Origin: Rhodanobacteraceae bacterium
GTDB taxonomy: Bacteria > Pseudomonadota > Gammaproteobacteria > Xanthomonadales > Rhodanobacteraceae
DNA length: 64,000 nt
Direction: 5' to 3'
Assembly: GCA_016790075.1 (NCBI GenBank)
Contig: JAEUPP010000069.1
Span: 62,001-126,000 of the forward strand
Every line of letters starts with the position of its first letter. The first letter of the stretch is position 1. Under the pieces are notes generated by a model. The model was not told the DNA's origin and searched no databases. It worked only from the letters and a program-made list of their open reading frames with translations. A program made the position numbers and the translations under genes. Positions 18,286-27,452 of this stretch are shown piece by piece.

Positions 18286-20118
18286 TCACACATTGGCGAA
18301 GCCGGCGCGCGTTGTATCTTCACCGGCCCATCGAATCGCCCCTCGCCCACTCGCCTTGGCGCTGTACATGGCGGCGTCGGCACGACGCAGCAATTCATCG
18401 GGGTCTTCCGCCACGAAGCTGCTGATGGCTATGCCGATGCTTGCACCTACGCAGGTGCTGCGGTCGAAATTCAAGGGCTCGGCAATCGCCGAGAGCATGC
18501 GCTGGGCCAGATCCTGAGCGCCGGCAGGCAGGTCCAGGCCTTGAGCCATGACAACAAACTCATCCCCTCCCAGACGCGCGACCAGATCCGTGGGGCGTGC
18601 ACTCGCACGCAAGCGATCAGCTACCTGAACCAGCACGCGATCGCCAATGCCATGCCCGTGCTGGTCGTTGACGGCCTTGAACCCGTCGAGGTCGACCATC
18701 AGCAAGCACACCGGTTCCGCGCGCAGATGAGCTGTCTGCAGTGCTTCACCGAGTTGTGCATAGAGCGCAGCGCGATTGGCCAGTCCGGTCAACGGGTCGC
18801 GCAGCGCCAGTTCGTGCAGGCGGCGATTTGCCGCTTCGAGCGCGTCGGTGCGTTCGGCCACGCGCCGCTCCAGCTCGCGCTCCTGCTTCTGCAGTGATGC
18901 AACCAGGGCCTGCTGCGCCACCAGCGCCTGCGCTTGAGCGGCGGCCTTCTCCTGCTTGATCTGGTTGAAGCGGTTGGCCAGAGCGAACGACAACAACAGC
19001 ATCTCCAGCACCGAACCAATCTGCATACCGTGCAATGTCACAAAATGCGTAGGCAGCAAGCCGAAATTGCGTAATGCCATCAGCGCGCCGCCTAGCAACA
19101 ACACCGCCCAGGCCACTACGTACAAGCGCGCACCCGGCACGCGGCGCCAGATGCAGAGGATGCCGCAACCGAGCATGAGGGCGCAGTTGAGCAGCGTACT
19201 GAGGGACATCAAACGCATGCCCAGGCGCATCGAAGCCCATAGACCAATGGCCAGCATGCCCACACTGGACCAGATACCTACGACCAGCCAGCGATCCCAA
19301 CCCGGCACATAACGTGCGGTTCCCAGAAACATCTGCGTGAACAACGGCCCGACAATGCCGGAGATCGCAAAACTCACGACGAGGGAACGGTTGCTCCAGT
19401 CCACCGCATCGGGCCACAGGTATTGACCAGCAAGTCCATATATCGACGCGATACCCAGGCCTACGCTGATCACGAACAGCACGTAATAGAGAAACAGGCG
19501 ATCGCGCAGAGCCAGATAGAGCAATAAGTTGTAGCCCGCCAGCGCCAGCAGCATGCCGAAATACAGCGCATGCAGCGCGTAGGTATTTTCACTGTGGCTA
19601 TAAAACGCCGCGGCACGCCACAGCGTAGGATTGAGCGTCAAACTGCCCTCGGAACGTATGCTCAGCAGCAGTTCACGCGACTCGCCAGGCGCCAAGGTCA
19701 AAGCAAACAGCGGATTGCGATGCGGCAACGGGCGCGCACCGAAGGCTACGCGATCGCCAGCAAGCTGAGGCCCGGCAGCGGCAGGATCGTACAAGTCGGC
19801 GTGATCCAGCGACGCATAGTCAAGCTCCAGACGCCACTCGCTGGGAACATCCAGGGCCGAGCGCACCATCAGGCGCAGCCAGATCACGTCGCGTGTGTAA
19901 CTGAGGTTGAGGCCGCTGCCTTGCGAAAGCGCGTGGAACTCCTGCGTCCGCAGTCGAATGGCACGCTCGTCCAGTGCACCGCTGGGGTCGCGCAACACAC
20001 CAAGATAGTCGCGTAGCTCTATGTGCCCAGGTGTATGCGAATCGAGCACCAGTATTGCCTGGGCATTCGCTACCCGGACGACCCCGACAAGCAACAGGAT
20101 CAGCAACCGCCATAGCAT
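18286..20118 (-). CDS. 7TM-DISM sensor diguanylate cyclase (GGDEF)
   Basis: About 610 aa. A signal peptide (MLWRLLILLLVGVVRVANA) precedes a periplasmic 7TMR-DISM-type sensory domain (about 20-165), seven membrane helices (about 175-375), a coiled coil rich in Gln, Glu and Ala, and a C-terminal GGDEF domain. The active site ARLGGDEFVVMA is intact, as is the inhibitory I-site RPTD five residues upstream, so it should make c-di-GMP with product feedback. The extracellular signal is unknown; this class often senses carbohydrates or small ligands. ATG 20118 is preferred for the clean signal peptide; ATG 20154 is an alternative. Confidence 0.93.
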   Translation of the reverse strand: MLWRLLILLLVGVVRVANAQAILVLDSHTPGHIELRDYLGVLRDPSGALDERAIRLRTQEFHALSQGSGLNLSYTRDVIWLRLMVRSALDVPSEWRLELDYASLDHADLYDPAAAGPQLAGDRVAFGARPLPHRNPLFALTLAPGESRELLLSIRSEGSLTLNPTLWRAAAFYSHSENTYALHALYFGMLLALAGYNLLLYLALRDRLFLYYVLFVISVGLGIASIYGLAGQYLWPDAVDWSNRSLVVSFAISGIVGPLFTQMFLGTARYVPGWDRWLVVGIWSSVGMLAIGLWASMRLGMRLMSLSTLLNCALMLGCGILCIWRRVPGARLYVVAWAVLLLGGALMALRNFGLLPTHFVTLHGMQIGSVLEMLLLSFALANRFNQIKQEKAAAQAQALVAQQALVASLQKQERELERRVAERTDALEAANRRLHELALRDPLTGLANRAALYAQLGEALQTAHLRAEPVCLLMVDLDGFKAVNDQHGHGIGDRVLVQVADRLRASARPTDLVARLGGDEFVVMAQGLDLPAGAQDLAQRMLSAIAEPLNFDRSTCVGASIGIAISSFVAEDPDELLRRADAAMYSAKASGRGAIRWAGEDTTRAGFANV

Positions 20119-20276
20119 GCCCGTGATATCCCCCTGTCCGGACCAGGTCATCATCGCAGCGCAAGGTGCCGCAGGCTAGTCCGCTTTTCTCAGAACCGTT
20201 CGTAGCGAGGCCGCCGAGAAACCGCCCTGATTTGCGCCGCGGACTGAGAGGATGCGAAGCAACAGCTTGGGTAGTT

Positions 20277-20320
20277 TGGGCTTCAGCCCACCGTTCGGGA
20301 ATATAGGGTGGGCTTCAGCC
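20277..20320. repeat. REP-like palindromic repeat pair
   Basis: TGGGCTTCAGCCCA (20277-20290) carries 6-bp inverted arms and is followed by TAGGGTGGGCTTCAGCC (20304-20320). Both share the GTGGGCTTCAGCC core with each other and resemble the copies at 20415 and 44085. Confidence 0.6.
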
Positions 20321-20414
20321 AACCATCGCACGCATCCGTCACTGCCAAAAGTAGTCAAAGCACCGCACGACCGTGGGCGCTGATCACCGCCGCAGCCGAG
20401 CAACTGTCACCGAA

Positions 20415-20433
20415 GGTGGGCCAAAAGCCCACC
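20415..20433. repeat. REP-like palindrome
   Basis: GGTGGGC and GCCCACC form a perfect 7-bp stem around CAAAA, followed by CTG. It is related to the repeat at 44085-44102. Confidence 0.6.
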
Positions 20434-20559
20434 CTGTTCGCGGGTATTTGTACGCCTCTGAGTGGCAGTGAAGGCATAGCCGACACCACGTCGAGCCGAA
20501 ACAAGGAGCAGCGTGTGTCAAATCGGCGGCCGCAGAAAAAGAAGCGTGGAAAATGCGGG

Positions 20560-21027
20560 TCAGGCTGCCGCCGCCTCTTGCGCCGGTTTGCGCAGGCGAT
20601 AGACCAGCATACCGATGCCAGCCAGCAGCATGACTGCGCCGATACCGTAGAGGAAAGTCGACTCGTCCTTGTGATCGGCCAAGGCAACGGTCGAGGGATC
20701 TTCAGGCAGGTAGCGCACGGACACCGTAGTCGGCTTGTCATCGGGAGCGTCACGCAGCTGCTTGCCAAGCTCATCCGGCACGCTGACATCGTCGTTGACA
20801 GTGCGCTTGTCCGGGGTGACAAACGTGACCTTGGCGTGGAAGTTGCGATCACGACCGCGCTTGGTGCTCCAGGTTACTTCGGTAACCAGTGCATCTGTCA
20901 CGACGCCATGATCGGCCAGCGCCTTGCTGTTTTTCGATTCGTTCCAGCCCGCAACCAGCATGGTCGGACCACCAATCAGCAGTGCGATCAAAATAAGAAT
21001 GCCGCGTAGTTTGCTCAGAAAACCCAT
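20560..21027 (-). CDS. DUF3592-like membrane protein
   Basis: A 155-aa protein with an N-terminal membrane helix (about 8-28), a soluble domain of about 90 residues (GVVTDALVTEVTW, KVTFVTPDKRTV, VRYLPEDPSTV) and a second helix near the end. This is the layout of DUF3592 proteins, in which a small beta domain is framed by two helices. ATG 21027 is chosen with GGGGG seven bases upstream; the longer frame is not supported. Function unknown. Confidence 0.7.
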   Translation of the reverse strand: MGFLSKLRGILILIALLIGGPTMLVAGWNESKNSKALADHGVVTDALVTEVTWSTKRGRDRNFHAKVTFVTPDKRTVNDDVSVPDELGKQLRDAPDDKPTTVSVRYLPEDPSTVALADHKDESTFLYGIGAVMLLAGIGMLVYRLRKPAQEAAAA

Positions 21028-21266
21028 GTCATACCCCCGATAGAAGGCACCCCGCTGCGCCCACGCGCCAGGGTCCGGTTGGAAACAAAGTGAGGAAGAT
21101 GCTGCAAGCAGAGCGCGACTCCCGCGCCCCGTGGCAACCGGCAGATCCAGCTGCCGGCTATTCATCCCTGACAGGAAGTCGTTGCGACTCCCTGTTTCCA
21201 GTCGGCGCCGTCGCGGCGACCAGCCAGCGGCCCTTCCGTGGGCCGCCGTTGAATAGAATCCTGGTA

Positions 21267-21971
21267 TCAGTCGTCGCTACTGGCCAGAGAGAGCAACAGG
21301 CGCAGCACGTACCAGAACATCAGCGCGACCGACGCAAACAGGTGCAACGCGGCACCGGCAGGCCGGTCTTCCGGATAGTGATGAATGATGTTCGAGGTGT
21401 CGTACAGCACGCAGCCGCCGGCGAAGATGATCATGATCGCCGAGAACCAGATGCCGAGCTGGAAACCGAAGATCGCGCTCGCCAGTATCGTGCCCAACGC
21501 GACAAAGCCGGCGATCTTGAGCACGCCACCGAGGAACGAAAAGTCCTTTTTCAGGGTGAATGCCGTGTAGGTGAGTCCTCCGACCAGCAGCAGCGTGATG
21601 AAAGCCGCGGCGCCGATGGCACCCGGGGCTACGCGACCGGCAATAGCGAGAATAGGTGCGAAGATCAGCGCTTCAGCGAGAACATACACGCCGAGCCCAA
21701 GCAGTTGCTTGCTGTTGCTCTCGGCATTGTCCGCCCAACTCGTCGCCAGCCAGCCAACGACCATGAACGCACCGAGAAAGCCGATCCAGGCCCACTTGCT
21801 CGCGCCCATGAACTTGAGCATGGCGACACCGACGCCGGATAGGTAGAACGCCGCACAAAGCAGGGTGAACGCGACGATCGCGCCGCCCAGATGTACATAA
21901 GTCGACCGAATAAAGCCGATACGACGACTGTCCAGTCCGGTTTCCAACGAGGTTTGGGCTGTGTATTCCAT
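21267..21971 (-). CDS. Bax inhibitor-1 / YccA family membrane protein
   Basis: A 234-aa protein with seven predicted helices. The family pattern is present: RSTYVHLGGAIVAF near the start, LTYTAFTLKKDFSFLGG in the middle, and CVLYDTSNIIHHYPEDRPAGAALHLF with paired acidic residues near the C-terminus. BI-1 relatives include pH-sensitive calcium-leak channels, and E. coli YccA protects membrane proteins from FtsH. Which role applies here is unknown. ATG 21971 has GAGGT five bases upstream. Confidence 0.9.
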   Translation of the reverse strand: MEYTAQTSLETGLDSRRIGFIRSTYVHLGGAIVAFTLLCAAFYLSGVGVAMLKFMGASKWAWIGFLGAFMVVGWLATSWADNAESNSKQLLGLGVYVLAEALIFAPILAIAGRVAPGAIGAAAFITLLLVGGLTYTAFTLKKDFSFLGGVLKIAGFVALGTILASAIFGFQLGIWFSAIMIIFAGGCVLYDTSNIIHHYPEDRPAGAALHLFASVALMFWYVLRLLLSLASSDD

Positions 21972-22278
21972 GGATGACCTCAAAGACGAATGGGGTCGGC
22001 ACTAGCGCCGGCAGCTGGCAAACCGGGCTCGAACCTGGCACGACTACGACTGACTTGCCCCAGGAATCGGAGCCGGCCCAGTTTACACACAGCTCCGGGG
22101 CGATATCACTGGCAGATTCGTCAAGTCGGGCTGTCCAGTAGCCGCGCAGCCCGGCCTGGTCCTGCACCAATCGCCGGTCGGAAGCATGGACCTTGCCGGA
22201 GGCCGGCGGCGGCGATTTGCCGCCCTCACCGTTTTCTTAACGCGGAACGCCAAAGCGCATCGGTTAAGCTTGCCGCCC
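21972..22278. other. Intergenic region before gspA
   Basis: No gene or RNA recognised between the BI-1 family gene and gspA, which are divergent. Promoters for both must lie here, but I see no convincing -35/-10 pair. Confidence 0.35.
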
Positions 22279-22303
22279 CGCCCGCCAACTCGGTCGGCGG
22301 GCG
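22279..22303. repeat. Inverted repeat in the gspA leader
   Basis: An 8-bp GC stem (22279-22286 with 22296-22303) and a 9-base loop end 21 bases before the gspA start. It could influence translation or be an operator. Confidence 0.35.
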
Positions 22304-22324
22304 CCGTCGAGGAACCCCGGCCGC

Positions 22325-23923
22325 ATGTATCTGGAGCATTACGGTCTCAAGGAAACGCCGTTCTCGATTACCCCGGACCCGCGCTACGTATTTCTGAGCG
22401 AGCGCCACCGGGACGCACTCGCTCATCTGCTTTACGGCATCGGCAAGGGTGGTTCCGGCGGTTTTGTGCAGCTAACCGGCGAAGTTGGCACAGGCAAGAC
22501 CACGCTGTGTCGCTTGCTGCTGGAACAACTGCCGGAAAACACGCGCGTGGCGCTGCTGCTCAATCCCAAGGTCTCACCGGTAGAACTGGTCGAGACCGTG
22601 TGCGAGGAATTGAAGCTCGACATCGAGAGCCGCCGTGGCAGCCTCAAGGCGCTGGTCGACACGCTTAATGCGTTCCTGCTTGATGCGTATGCGCAGGGGT
22701 TGCGCGTCGTGCTCATCGTCGACGAAGCCCAGAACCTGTCGGTCGATGCACTGGAACAGGTGCGGCTGCTGACCAATCTGGAAACACCGACCCAGAAACT
22801 GCTGCAGATCATCCTGCTGGGACAACCGGAACTGCGCCGCCTGCTCGAACGCGAGGACCTGCGCCAGCTCGCGCAGCGCATCACGGCACGCTACCACCTG
22901 ACCCCACTCAACGCCGAAGAGTGCGAAGCCTATGTGCGGCATCGCCTGGCGGTCGCCGGATCGCGCAAGCTGCCGTTCTCACGGCTAGGGCTGCGCGCGC
23001 TGTACCAGCGCTCGGGCGGCATTCCCCGTCTTATCAATGTGATTGGCGACCGCGCGCTGATGGCTGGCTTCGCCCGCGATACCGACAGCATAGGCGAGCG
23101 CCTGGTCGATCTCGCCGCCGATGAAACCCTGCCGGGCCATGCGCGCTATTACTTGCGGCGCTACGGACGCTGGGCGGCGCTGGGCGCCATCCTCCTCGCT
23201 GGTGCCGCTGGGCTGGCCTGGCTGCAACGCTCGCCCCCTGCAGCACCCGCGCCCGCACCAGCCGCGCCGTCGCCGGCAAGCGCGCCTACGGCCGACGCAG
23301 CGGCAGAACTTGGTGCCAAGCTGGGCACAATCGACGGGGCTGACCTGATGGCCTGGACGCAACTTCTTGCCCGCTGGCAGGTCAGTTCGCGGGACGTTGG
23401 CGTTGCCGATGCGGCTCGGTGCCAGGCGCATGTCTTTGCGGGTTTTGACTGCCTGCGCGGACTAGCGACGCTGGACCAGCTACTGCGCTTTGACCGGCCC
23501 CTGTTGCTGGAACTCGAATACGAGGGCAAACGTGGTCTGGCGCTGCTGCGCGGCGTGTCAGGCGACGCGGTTAGGCTAGACTTCGCCGGGGTCAGCCACC
23601 GGCTTACGCGCAGCGAGCTGCAGCGTGTCTGGCGCGGCGGCTTCGCAGTGACCTGGCGCGTGCCAGCGGATATGCCTTCGCCGTTGCGCATCGGTGACGC
23701 AGGCAACGGCGTGAGCTGGGTCAAGCAACAGATCGCCCGCCTGGATGGCAATGCTGAGGCCAGCCTGGGCCCTGCATTTTTCGACAGCGCACTGGAAGAG
23801 CGCGTGCGCAAACTGCAAACCGCCTACGGATTGACCGCAGACGGCATCGTCGGGCAAGAAACACTTTTTGCGCTGTCCTCCCTGGGCGGCGACGGACCGC
23901 GCCTCGCACGCACGGCCGACTAA
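22325..23923 (+). CDS. gspA: GspA/ExeA-like AAA+ ATPase with peptidoglycan-binding domain
   Basis: A 532-aa protein. An AAA+ ATPase (about 1-270) begins YLEHYGLKETPFSITPDPRY and carries Walker A GEVGTGKTT and Walker B VLIVDEAQNL. One membrane helix (about 285-300), an Ala/Pro linker, a periplasmic domain, and a C-terminal PG_binding_1 domain (about 460-525, with GLTADGIVGQETL) follow. In Aeromonas, ExeA binds peptidoglycan and, with ExeB, helps assemble the type II secretin. gspB follows after 29 bp. The rest of a type II operon is not in this window, so the system is either elsewhere or the pair acts alone. GAGGAA lies ten bases before the ATG. Confidence 0.92.
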   Translation: MYLEHYGLKETPFSITPDPRYVFLSERHRDALAHLLYGIGKGGSGGFVQLTGEVGTGKTTLCRLLLEQLPENTRVALLLNPKVSPVELVETVCEELKLDIESRRGSLKALVDTLNAFLLDAYAQGLRVVLIVDEAQNLSVDALEQVRLLTNLETPTQKLLQIILLGQPELRRLLEREDLRQLAQRITARYHLTPLNAEECEAYVRHRLAVAGSRKLPFSRLGLRALYQRSGGIPRLINVIGDRALMAGFARDTDSIGERLVDLAADETLPGHARYYLRRYGRWAALGAILLAGAAGLAWLQRSPPAAPAPAPAAPSPASAPTADAAAELGAKLGTIDGADLMAWTQLLARWQVSSRDVGVADAARCQAHVFAGFDCLRGLATLDQLLRFDRPLLLELEYEGKRGLALLRGVSGDAVRLDFAGVSHRLTRSELQRVWRGGFAVTWRVPADMPSPLRIGDAGNGVSWVKQQIARLDGNAEASLGPAFFDSALEERVRKLQTAYGLTADGIVGQETLFALSSLGGDGPRLARTAD

Positions 23924-23952
23924 CCGCAACACGACCACGATTCGACCTCGCC

Positions 23953-24936
23953 ATGTCCCTGATCAATGAAGCGCTAAAAAAGGCGGAACACCAGCGTCGC
24001 CTTGGCGAACCGCCGAGCTTTGGCACGCCATTTTCTCGCCCGCCGCGCCGACGCTCAGTGTTGCCTTATCTGGCGGTCGCCATCGTCGCCGCCGCCGCCG
24101 CTGGCTTTTACCTGTCGCGCCCTGACACATCCGATGACGTCACAGCGGCAAAGCCCGGAACTGGCAAGGCCGCTCCCGCCGATGCCGGCCCCGCCACGAC
24201 GATTGCTGCGGCGACGCCGCCTGCGGTGACAGCAACCAACAGCACCGACCAGCACCCGGCGGGTACGGTTCCAGGCGCGATATCCAATCCCGGCACAGGT
24301 TCCGCACTGAACGCTGCACCGCAACTCAAGCATCAGGTGCCGCCAGCGATGCCGCAAGTCGCCGAGCGCGAATCCGAACCGCTTCCGCCGAGCGCGAATC
24401 CCCTCGCCCCCGGCGAACCACGGCCGGAAACCGGACCGAACGATGCTACGGGCCTCGCCGCCCGGCAGGCGGCCAAGGAAACCACTGTCGTTACCAGCGC
24501 TACGCCGGCCGGCAGCGAAGCCGGGCACTCGCCGTTTATCAAGGAGCGTACCGCGGTGCCAGCCCCGCCTGCTCCCTCGGCCAAGCTTCCCGGATCATCC
24601 CCAGCGCCGGCGCCAGACTTGGCGATGCCGGAGCAGAAGATCCCGCCGCCCGTCGCACGAGCAGCAGCGGAGCAGGCGCCGCCCGCGGCCGCGCTTGAGC
24701 AATTGCCCGCCTACTGGCAACTGCCGTACAACGTGCGCAAGGAACTGCCCGAATTGAAAATGTCGATGCACGTGTATAGCGCTACGCCAACCCAACGTTT
24801 TGTCGTACTCAACGGCAATCGTCAGGTCGAAGGCGACGAAATCGGCGGCGAGGTGCACGTCGCCGAGATCCGCACCGACGGCGTCGTCCTGAGCTATCAC
24901 GGCCAGCGTTTCCTCGTGCCGCGCGGCGGCTCCTAG
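23953..24936 (+). CDS. gspB: GspB-like general secretion pathway protein
   Basis: A 327-aa protein starting MSLINEALKKAEHQRRLG, the GspB N-terminal motif, followed by one membrane helix (about 35-55), a long Pro/Ala-rich linker (about 60-255) and the C-terminal GspB domain with LPELKMSMHVYS and FLVPRGGS. GspB partners GspA to place the type II secretin through the peptidoglycan. The linker is long enough to span the cell wall. It is directly downstream of gspA. Confidence 0.92.
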   Translation: MSLINEALKKAEHQRRLGEPPSFGTPFSRPPRRRSVLPYLAVAIVAAAAAGFYLSRPDTSDDVTAAKPGTGKAAPADAGPATTIAAATPPAVTATNSTDQHPAGTVPGAISNPGTGSALNAAPQLKHQVPPAMPQVAERESEPLPPSANPLAPGEPRPETGPNDATGLAARQAAKETTVVTSATPAGSEAGHSPFIKERTAVPAPPAPSAKLPGSSPAPAPDLAMPEQKIPPPVARAAAEQAPPAAALEQLPAYWQLPYNVRKELPELKMSMHVYSATPTQRFVVLNGNRQVEGDEIGGEVHVAEIRTDGVVLSYHGQRFLVPRGGS

Positions 24937-24987
24937 TCCGGTTTCGCCGCGCCATCGGCGCGGCACGATGCGCCAGCGAGGGGTTTC

Positions 24988-25674
24988 GTGGTCTTTATCC
25001 GGGTCGAATCGCGCCGCCGTCCCGCTCCGCCCTGGGCGACCATCAGCATCGTCACGCTGAGTGTGCTCGCGTTCTTCTGGCTTGCCGCAACCGGTAGCGA
25101 CGAGCGCCTCGCGCTGCTTGCGCGCTGGGGCACGGTTCCGGCGCAGTTGTTCGACACCAGTGCGCCGCTGCTGCGCCAGCTCGTTGAACTGCGCGCGCTG
25201 CGCCTGTTCAGTGCGCTGCTGGTACATGCCAACTGGCTTCACCTGACCGGCAATCTGCTGTTTCTGATGATCTTCGGACTTGCCGCAGAACGCCTGCTCG
25301 GCTCGCGCCGGTTCCTGCTGCTCTATCTCGTCGGGGGCGCCGTGGCCAATCTTGTCGGCGCATCGACGCTGTCGAGTGCATTCACCCCGATAGTCGGTTC
25401 AAGCGGCGCCGTATCGGCGGTGGTCGGTGCGTATCTGGCGCTGTTTCCACGCTCACGCCTGGGGCTGGTGCTGCCGCTAGGCCTGTTCCTCGAATTCGTC
25501 AAGGTTCCAACGCCGGCACTGATCGGATTCTGGGTGCTGCTGCAATTGCTGTTTACCTATGTAGGTCCCACGTTTGGCGCGGTGGTCTGGTGGACGCATA
25601 TCGCAGGTTTCGTCAGCGGCGCGCTGATAGCACTGATCTCACGCCCGGCGATCGCGCGCCGCCTGCGGCAGTGA
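24988..25674 (+). CDS. Rhomboid family intramembrane serine protease
   Basis: A 228-aa protein with about six helices. The oxyanion HxN pattern appears as HANWLHLTGN, the nucleophile Ser sits in GSSGAVSAV, and the catalytic His lies in WWTHIAGF, so the dyad is intact. Rhomboids cut membrane proteins within a helix. The start is GTG at 24988 with GAGGGG upstream; 51 bp separate it from gspB, so the three may be co-transcribed. A link to GspAB secretion is only positional. Confidence 0.9.
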   Translation: MVFIRVESRRRPAPPWATISIVTLSVLAFFWLAATGSDERLALLARWGTVPAQLFDTSAPLLRQLVELRALRLFSALLVHANWLHLTGNLLFLMIFGLAAERLLGSRRFLLLYLVGGAVANLVGASTLSSAFTPIVGSSGAVSAVVGAYLALFPRSRLGLVLPLGLFLEFVKVPTPALIGFWVLLQLLFTYVGPTFGAVVWWTHIAGFVSGALIALISRPAIARRLRQ

Positions 25675-25705
25675 ACGCTTGCCACCCAATTCCATAATCA
25701 TTCAA

Positions 25706-26026
25706 ATGAATACTTTATATAAAGTAACTTTTATAAATAATGGCAAAAGCTACGAGATATATGCCCGCCACGTTGGCACCAGTCACCTCTGGGGATTTAC
25801 CGAAGTCGGCCAGCTCGTGTTCGAGCCGCGCGGTGAAGGGCTCGTGGTCGATCCTACCGAGGAGCGCCTGCGCGAGGAGTTCCAGCACACGCGCACCCTG
25901 CACCTGCCCATGCACGCCATCGTGAAGGTCGAGGAAGTCGAGCGCCGCAGCCCAGCGTCGATTCGCGACGCGGCAAACGGCGAGAAGATCACGCCGTTTC
26001 CGTTTCCGCCGGCACGTCCGAAGTAG
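25706..26026 (+). CDS. DUF1820 family protein
   Basis: A 106-aa soluble protein: MNTLYKVTFINNGKSYEIYA at the start, then HLWGFTEVGQLVFEP and PMHAIVKVEEVE. This is the DUF1820 pattern, common in gammaproteobacteria and without known function. The first fifteen codons are strikingly AT-rich and contain a 16-bp perfect palindrome (25711-25726). It converges on ctpA with an 18-bp gap. Confidence 0.88.
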   Translation: MNTLYKVTFINNGKSYEIYARHVGTSHLWGFTEVGQLVFEPRGEGLVVDPTEERLREEFQHTRTLHLPMHAIVKVEEVERRSPASIRDAANGEKITPFPFPPARPK

Positions 26027-26044
26027 TACCGGCCAGCAGTTGCA

Positions 26045-27358
26045 TCAGCCCTTGGCCGGTGAAGCTGGCACGGGTTTGCGCAAAGCCATGGCCTTGAGCA
26101 CATGCATGGCTTCGTTGAGCGCGTAGTCATCCAGCGGCGGCGCCTCGGTATCGCCCGCCGCCGCTTCGGGTTTTTCATTTTCGCCGCGCAGATGATTGGG
26201 CAAGTCACGCTCGCTGGTGATCAGGCTGGGCGGGGCGTCACGCACGCTGAGCTTGAGGTCGCGCAGCTCGATGTCCGGCATGATGCCTGTGGCCTGGATC
26301 GACACGCCACTGGGGGTGTAGTACCGCGCCGTCGTCAACTTGACTGCGTGCCCGTCTTCCAGCGGCAACACCGTCTGTACCGAGCCTTTGCCAAAGGTCT
26401 TCTGCCCGAGAATCAGGCCGCGATGATTGTCCTTTAGAGCTCCGGCAACGATTTCCGCCGCGGAAGCCGTGCCGCGATCAACCAGAATCGCCAGCGGCGC
26501 ACCGCCGCTGAGATCGCCGCTGGTCGCGCTGAAACTGAGGTCGGTATCGTGCAGCCGGCCGCGTGTGGTGACTATCGTGCCGCTTTCCAGAAAAGTATCG
26601 CTCACTTCCACCGCGGCAGTGAGCAGGCCGCCAGGATTGCTGCGCAGATCCAGCACGACACCGCGTACGGCGGCGTCGTTGCCTTTGAGCTTGGCGAACT
26701 TGCGCTTGAGTTCAGCCCCGGTGTCTTCCTGGAATTGCGCTACGCGCAGATAGGCATAGCCCGGCTCCAGCCACCGCGCGCGCACGCTGGCAACCTTGAT
26801 TTTCTCGCGCTTTAGTGTGATCTCGACCGGTACGGACTCGCCCTCGTGCAGCACCGTCAGCACGACGCTGCTGCCGGGATTGCCGCGCAGCAGTTCGACC
26901 GATTCGTTGACGTTTTCCGACGATACCGTCTTGCCGTCAATGCGCGTGATGATGTCGCCAGGCTTGATGCCGCCGCGTTCGGCCGGGGTGTCGTCTATCG
27001 GTGCAACGACGCGCAACACGCCGTCGATCGTAAGCACTTCCAGACCGAGGCCATCATAGGCGCCGCTGGTGCCTTCGGTGAGGTCGCTGAGGCCGCGCGA
27101 GTCGAGGTATTCGCTATGCGGATCAAGCCCGGCCAGCAAGCCCTTGATGGCCGCCTCCATCAGGCGCTTGTCACCGACATCGTCCACATAGGCCTGCTTG
27201 ACCAGGTTGTATACCGCCGTGAAGGTACGTACGTCGCTGATGCTGACGCCAGCCTTGGCGGCGGCAGCCTCGGCGGTTTCTGGCGCCGCCGGAGCATCCG
27301 CTCGTGCGGCGAATGCGCAGGACAGCAAGGCGACTGACAGCAGCGAACGGGACGACAT
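26045..27358 (-). CDS. ctpA: S41 family C-terminal processing peptidase
   Basis: A 437-aa exported protease. A signal peptide (to about residue 22) is followed by a PDZ domain (about 110-190, GLGLEVLTIDG...GIKPGDIITRIDG) and the S41 catalytic domain with a Ser-Lys dyad: Ser in DRGTASAAEI and Lys in GQKTFGKGSVQ. Members trim cell-wall hydrolases and other periplasmic substrates. ATG 27358 has GGAG nine bases upstream. The order gpmI-envC-ctpA is conserved in many proteobacteria and points to envelope maintenance. Confidence 0.95.
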   Translation of the reverse strand: MSSRSLLSVALLSCAFAARADAPAAPETAEAAAAKAGVSISDVRTFTAVYNLVKQAYVDDVGDKRLMEAAIKGLLAGLDPHSEYLDSRGLSDLTEGTSGAYDGLGLEVLTIDGVLRVVAPIDDTPAERGGIKPGDIITRIDGKTVSSENVNESVELLRGNPGSSVVLTVLHEGESVPVEITLKREKIKVASVRARWLEPGYAYLRVAQFQEDTGAELKRKFAKLKGNDAAVRGVVLDLRSNPGGLLTAAVEVSDTFLESGTIVTTRGRLHDTDLSFSATSGDLSGGAPLAILVDRGTASAAEIVAGALKDNHRGLILGQKTFGKGSVQTVLPLEDGHAVKLTTARYYTPSGVSIQATGIMPDIELRDLKLSVRDAPPSLITSERDLPNHLRGENEKPEAAAGDTEAPPLDDYALNEAMHVLKAMALRKPVPASPAKG

Positions 27359-27452
27359 GGCAACGACTCCGGCGGACTTGCGGCGACTATACCGCGATGA
27401 CGGATGGAGTCTGACCCGCGTGTGCGGCAGAAGTGCGATCACGTGGTTGCAT

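Larger units (their letters stand above)
20119..20559. other. Intergenic region with REP-like palindromes
   Basis: No gene seen in 441 bp. The stretch contains copies of a GGTGGGC/GCCCACC dispersed repeat (listed separately). Confidence 0.5.
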
